A DNA stretch of 64,000 bases from Malurus cyaneus samueli (lineage: Eukaryota > Chordata > Aves > Passeriformes > Maluridae), in assembly GCA_009741485.1 (NCBI GenBank), contig CM019216.1, positions 43,276,367 through 43,340,366 on the forward strand, in the 5' to 3' direction. Of the stretch, positions 60,201 to 64,000 are shown piece by piece. The translations under genes and the position numbers were made by a program. Position 1 is the stretch's first letter. The number at the start of each line of letters is the position of its first letter. The notes beneath the pieces were generated by a model. It searched no databases and was not told the origin of the DNA. It was given only the letters and a program-made list of their open reading frames with translations.

Positions 60201-63200
60201 CTAAGTGGGAATTCAGTGGAAGAAATACATGTGTGCAGAGATAAAGACAAATAATGGATTGACTCCATGAAGGTATGGCTCCTTTAACTTCAGTGAGCTA
60301 AACTGAGAGAAACCAGCCAGAGATCTGTGCCATCAGTATGTCAGTAGTTTTATCTGATTTATATCAGTGTGTAAGGGGAATGGGATTAATTTTATCCCTA
60401 CTATGACTCCAAAGATTTCATAGAGGTTTTGTGAAGTATCCAAGAGAAAATTAGATAAGTATATATTCCTCTCAGAAATTACACTTGAAAAGCACTGCAC
60501 AGCTCTCAATGTCTCTTTAATGGTGCTGTCCTACAATAAAATATGCCTGATTAAGTGCCCTAAGAAACATTATCATTAAGGTTCTATGTATTTCTGGTGA
60601 ATGTCATTCTCAAAGGTTTTCTTTCCCTGATTATGATGAAAGGGACATAATGGTCAGTTTGTGATTAGTTCTAAGTAACTGGACTTGATTTATTGTTTAA
60701 TTGCTTCATTTAATATGAGTGTTAAGTCACATGTTTTCCTGTTATGTATTTCCTAGCAAGTAAAATACAATAAGACTTCTTGATTGTGTTGTAACTTATA
60801 TCAAAGGAAAAACACAGGCTAACATATCTGCACCATCTAACACTCTAATTGAAGAGGTTGCTAAAAAAAAAAATAGTTGTAGTATTTCTTGCATACCAAT
60901 TAACTTAGATAAGTAACAGGATGAAATAACGAATAGAATTCATTACTGTAGCCCTTGAAAATATCTTTACACTGCCATCAAAAGGTACACATAAACTCCA
61001 TGATTTCCAGCTTTTGGGTTTTGGCTATGTACACTAACTCCCTGTTGGATATATGTTGAACAAGGTCCAAAAATTACCAGCTTCCCATTTCCATTCACAT
61101 TGGTTTCTGTTGAAAAGAAAATCAGTCATGCCAGTGGGAAGGGAACAACAGCCTGTGTCACAAAACCTTGTGCCCTCATCAGGCTGACCAGGAAAACTTT
61201 GTTTGTCACAAAGCACTGTGCTGCTGAACTTGATCAGAAGCAGTCCCAGGCCTTGAACACATGTGTAGACTATGAAAATCATCAAGAGACGGTTCACCAG
61301 AAACATAGCTACAGTAAAAAAAATAAGTCTAGGCTTTTAAGTGCAAAACTAATGTTCTTTCGAGCTCTGTATTAAGATCTATGTAAAGGTGTATCCAGTT
61401 TCCAGTCAAAATTTGAACCTGGAATTAGAGGTGCTTGACTCAAGCCCATCATCAGGATGTTCGGAGCTTTTAAATTATACCCAATTAGTAAAGCTTCAAC
61501 TATTGCTCGAAACAAACAGCCTCTTCAGAGATTTACATGCATACCTGAGCATATCCTATAATCTCCTGCAGGCTGTTGGAGGAGTACTAAGTAGGTAGAT
61601 AAGCCAACCTTAGCCCTCAGACTTCCGGATAAACACAGTATTAGAAAATCATTATAGACTAATTGGAGGAATAGTTAGGAGAAAAAGTAAAATTTAGGGC
61701 CTAATTCAACCCATTCTCAAGTAAATTTTTTAATTAGATCAGATAGATTATGTCTGTCCATTGACTGTAACAGGGAAGCATTGAGGGCTGTGAAATCCTT
61801 CCTCCCACGCCATGCTCCGAACAGCCACAACGTAATGAATGTGTTCATCTGTTCCAGCACTCTCTGAAGTGGGATGTTTGGTAACAAGAAGACATAGCCT
61901 TACTGGTATCACCAAGGAAAGATGAAGCAGTGTCCCATGATTAGGGATGCACCTTCCCAGACTGACTGTCTCTGCACTAGACAGAAGCACTGCTTGTTTT
62001 TCCACAGACACTCGGTGCCCACACATGTATGTGCTCATTGTGCTTCCAAAGCTTTCCTCAACAGAAGACAAAAGACAGATAGGAGAATGACTTTAAAGTA
62101 CTCTGTATGTTAATGTACAAGAGCTTCTCAGATATACAGGGGAAAATAGTAATTTGACAAGGATTATATATAAGAAAAAAAAAACCCTAAACATCGAGAT
62201 GTTTCTGTCTGACAGAGCAGCACAAAGAAAATTATGCATCCAGGCGTTATTCCAACACAGGTGCAAGCAATTCCATAAAGCCAAACTATTTAAAAATATG
62301 AATAAATTGGTCTGAGGAGAGGCTCAATCCTTATAACTGAAAATAGGAAACAACAAGTGCTCATTATGGCGGAAGAATAGGGATGTGGAGGAGTGGGAGG
62401 GTGGTACAATAACATTTTTTTTTGTGTGAGTGATTTAAGGCCTATATTTCCTAAGTTAGAGCTACTACCATCACAGAATTTTCAGTCAAAATCCATTTTG
62501 TTTATTCCAGTTAAAGAATAGCTTATCAAGACAGGATCTCCAGGAAAATATTAATGCTCAAAAAAGTGAGTTTAGTTTGTGTAATATGCAAAGAATGAAT
62601 GTTCGCTACTGTAAACCTTGTGTGAGCTAAAGACCAGTCTAAAACTTATGAGAAACTTTGAATGTAGCATATTAATTAAAAAGATATAATGAAATATTTG
62701 AATCAGAATTATATGTACAGCCACTGAAGTTATGACTTATGGGAAATAAATCACCAAATTTGTAAAATAATTAAGTGGGAGAAATGGAAGCATCTTAAGC
62801 ATGCCATTGAGAATACTGTGTGCAGAAATATTTGTGTAAGTAAAAAAAAATCTGAATGTAAGAAAAAAGAAATGAAAGTAAAAACAGCACTTGCAATGTG
62901 CTGTAGCTTGAAATGGAATATTTCTATGAGAGAAAAAGATTGATAATACTATTTGCAGCAGGACTTCTGAAGAAGTATTAATTCCTTTCTGTAATTCATC
63001 AAATCCATCCATAAGGCAATTTTAAACTTCTTTCTAATTTGACAAGCATGTAAAATTTTCCAGCAGATAGGCTAAACCTGATGAAGAGAATTTGAGCTTA
63101 TTGACAGTTCTCTTACTTTCCTTAGTTACCTTAAACAAATCCCTTGGAAATAGACCACAAACGTCAAGGTATCCATGGATCCCAGCCTAAAAACTGCTCT

Positions 63201-64000
63201 TCAATATTCAAGGTAAGTAGACTTAGTTTAGTAAGGGTGGTGGTGAAGGAGCTAATTTCTCTCAAGGTTTTACAAAAGTTATATTTTACATTCTAACTGG
63301 AGAGAGCCTGTGCAATACCATAATAAAGGTGTGGACGGGGGTCAATTGTATGTGTATTATGTGGAAATACAGATTTGGGTAATGATCTACCTAAGACAGC
63401 CATGCAGGGAGTTGTGACCTGCGGAGTTCTCACCTGTAAGAAGCAGTGAACAGCTGTGATTCCTACAATATTCCACAAAATAAAAATAAATTATCATTAC
63501 ATAGCCTAAATATGATAAATATTTTAATTTTGGTGCTATTAGAAACACAATCTTCTAGTTTTCAAGATTTGCAAAAGATTAATTTCTTTTGCTTTTTCGT
63601 GTCAACCTAAATGGAAGTACAGATAATACTAAGCATAACTAATGTCTCATGAATATTTTGGTGCTTTTTCATGCACTCAGTTCCTAGACACACAAGCAGT
63701 TCTAATATCTAAAACTGGCCATTGGCATAAAACTGTTCTAAATATTCTTTATGGTCAAAAATTGCAAATAAAACCAGGAATTAAGTGATTGTGTTAACAA
63801 AAAAAAAATGTTACAAAGAGAACTTATGCATGGAGATTTTTTTTCTTTCTTGCAGTGTCTGCACTGAATATACTTCAAAAAATCTTCACAGCTATATGAG
63901 AGAAAATGGAATTAAAACTTTCCCCTCTGTTATTAGATGTCTTCACAATAAATTATGCCACATCTATATACTCATAGGTGGTATGACAGCAGGAAATTCC
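54254..64000. other. non-coding sequence, no gene recognised
   Basis: Almost 10 kb with no assignable exon, RNA gene or interspersed repeat. Notable only for short homopolymers (55099-55111, 55984-55995, 56867-56881), a GC-richer patch with CpGs at 58540-58830, and a CTTTTCC-type patch at about 59010-59030. Open frames such as 55516-55893 and 59570-59872 carry no recognised domain and have no convincing splice context. Confidence 0.55.

Noticed and set aside
1..64000. CRISPR array, operon, phage or other prokaryotic system
   Set aside because: No regularly spaced direct repeats, no packed genes, and clear avian retroelements throughout.

Overview
The window looks like non-coding nuclear DNA from a bird. 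The sequence is AT-rich, has three short N gaps (2685-2694, 8553-8555, 17301-17315), many microsatellites and homopolymer runs, and no operon-like gene packing. The best clue to the organism is the repeat content. There are five 3' fragments of CR1 (chicken repeat 1) LINEs, with the typical conserved ends and decayed C-terminal reverse-transcriptase ORF remnants. There are also two solo long terminal repeats of families I recognise, from memory, as common endogenous retrovirus LTRs in avian genomes. A songbird or other neoavian is plausible, but the sequence alone does not settle the order.

I found no exon that I can assign to a known protein-coding gene. Open frames are short (mostly 60-100 codons). 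The longer ones fall in low-complexity tracts (21.4-22.0 kb), in CR1 copies (22.1-22.5, 31.7-32.1, 38.4-38.9 kb) or antisense to an LTR (48.6-49.1 kb). The window is therefore either a large intron or an intergenic desert. I saw no tRNA, rRNA or CRISPR array and nothing prokaryotic.

Layout. 0-17 kb is plain AT-rich sequence with a pyrimidine tract (555-699), an 11-bp-arm hairpin (890-920) and an (AAGG)n patch (16.55 kb). 17.0 kb has an ATT/GTT trinucleotide array. 21.5-22.5 kb has a long GAA then GGAAAA purine tract directly followed by a plus-strand CR1. 28.9 kb has a 28-T run. 30.96-31.10 kb is a recent 70-bp tandem duplication. 31.6-32.5 kb has a possible small LTR abutting a plus-strand CR1. 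38.3-38.6 kb and 40.68 kb are minus-strand CR1 pieces. 43.7-44.3 kb is a plus-strand CR1 of a different subfamily. 45.6-49.1 kb is an LTR cluster: two solo LTRs of different families, both on the minus strand, with a third unclassified LTR-like block between them. 49.1-64 kb is again mostly unique, with long T runs, a T/G tract at 54.2 kb and two possible ancient MIR-type SINE remnants.

There is no gene network to describe. The interest lies in the retroelement history, the recent duplication and the structure-prone simple repeats. I found no convincing undescribed biological system.
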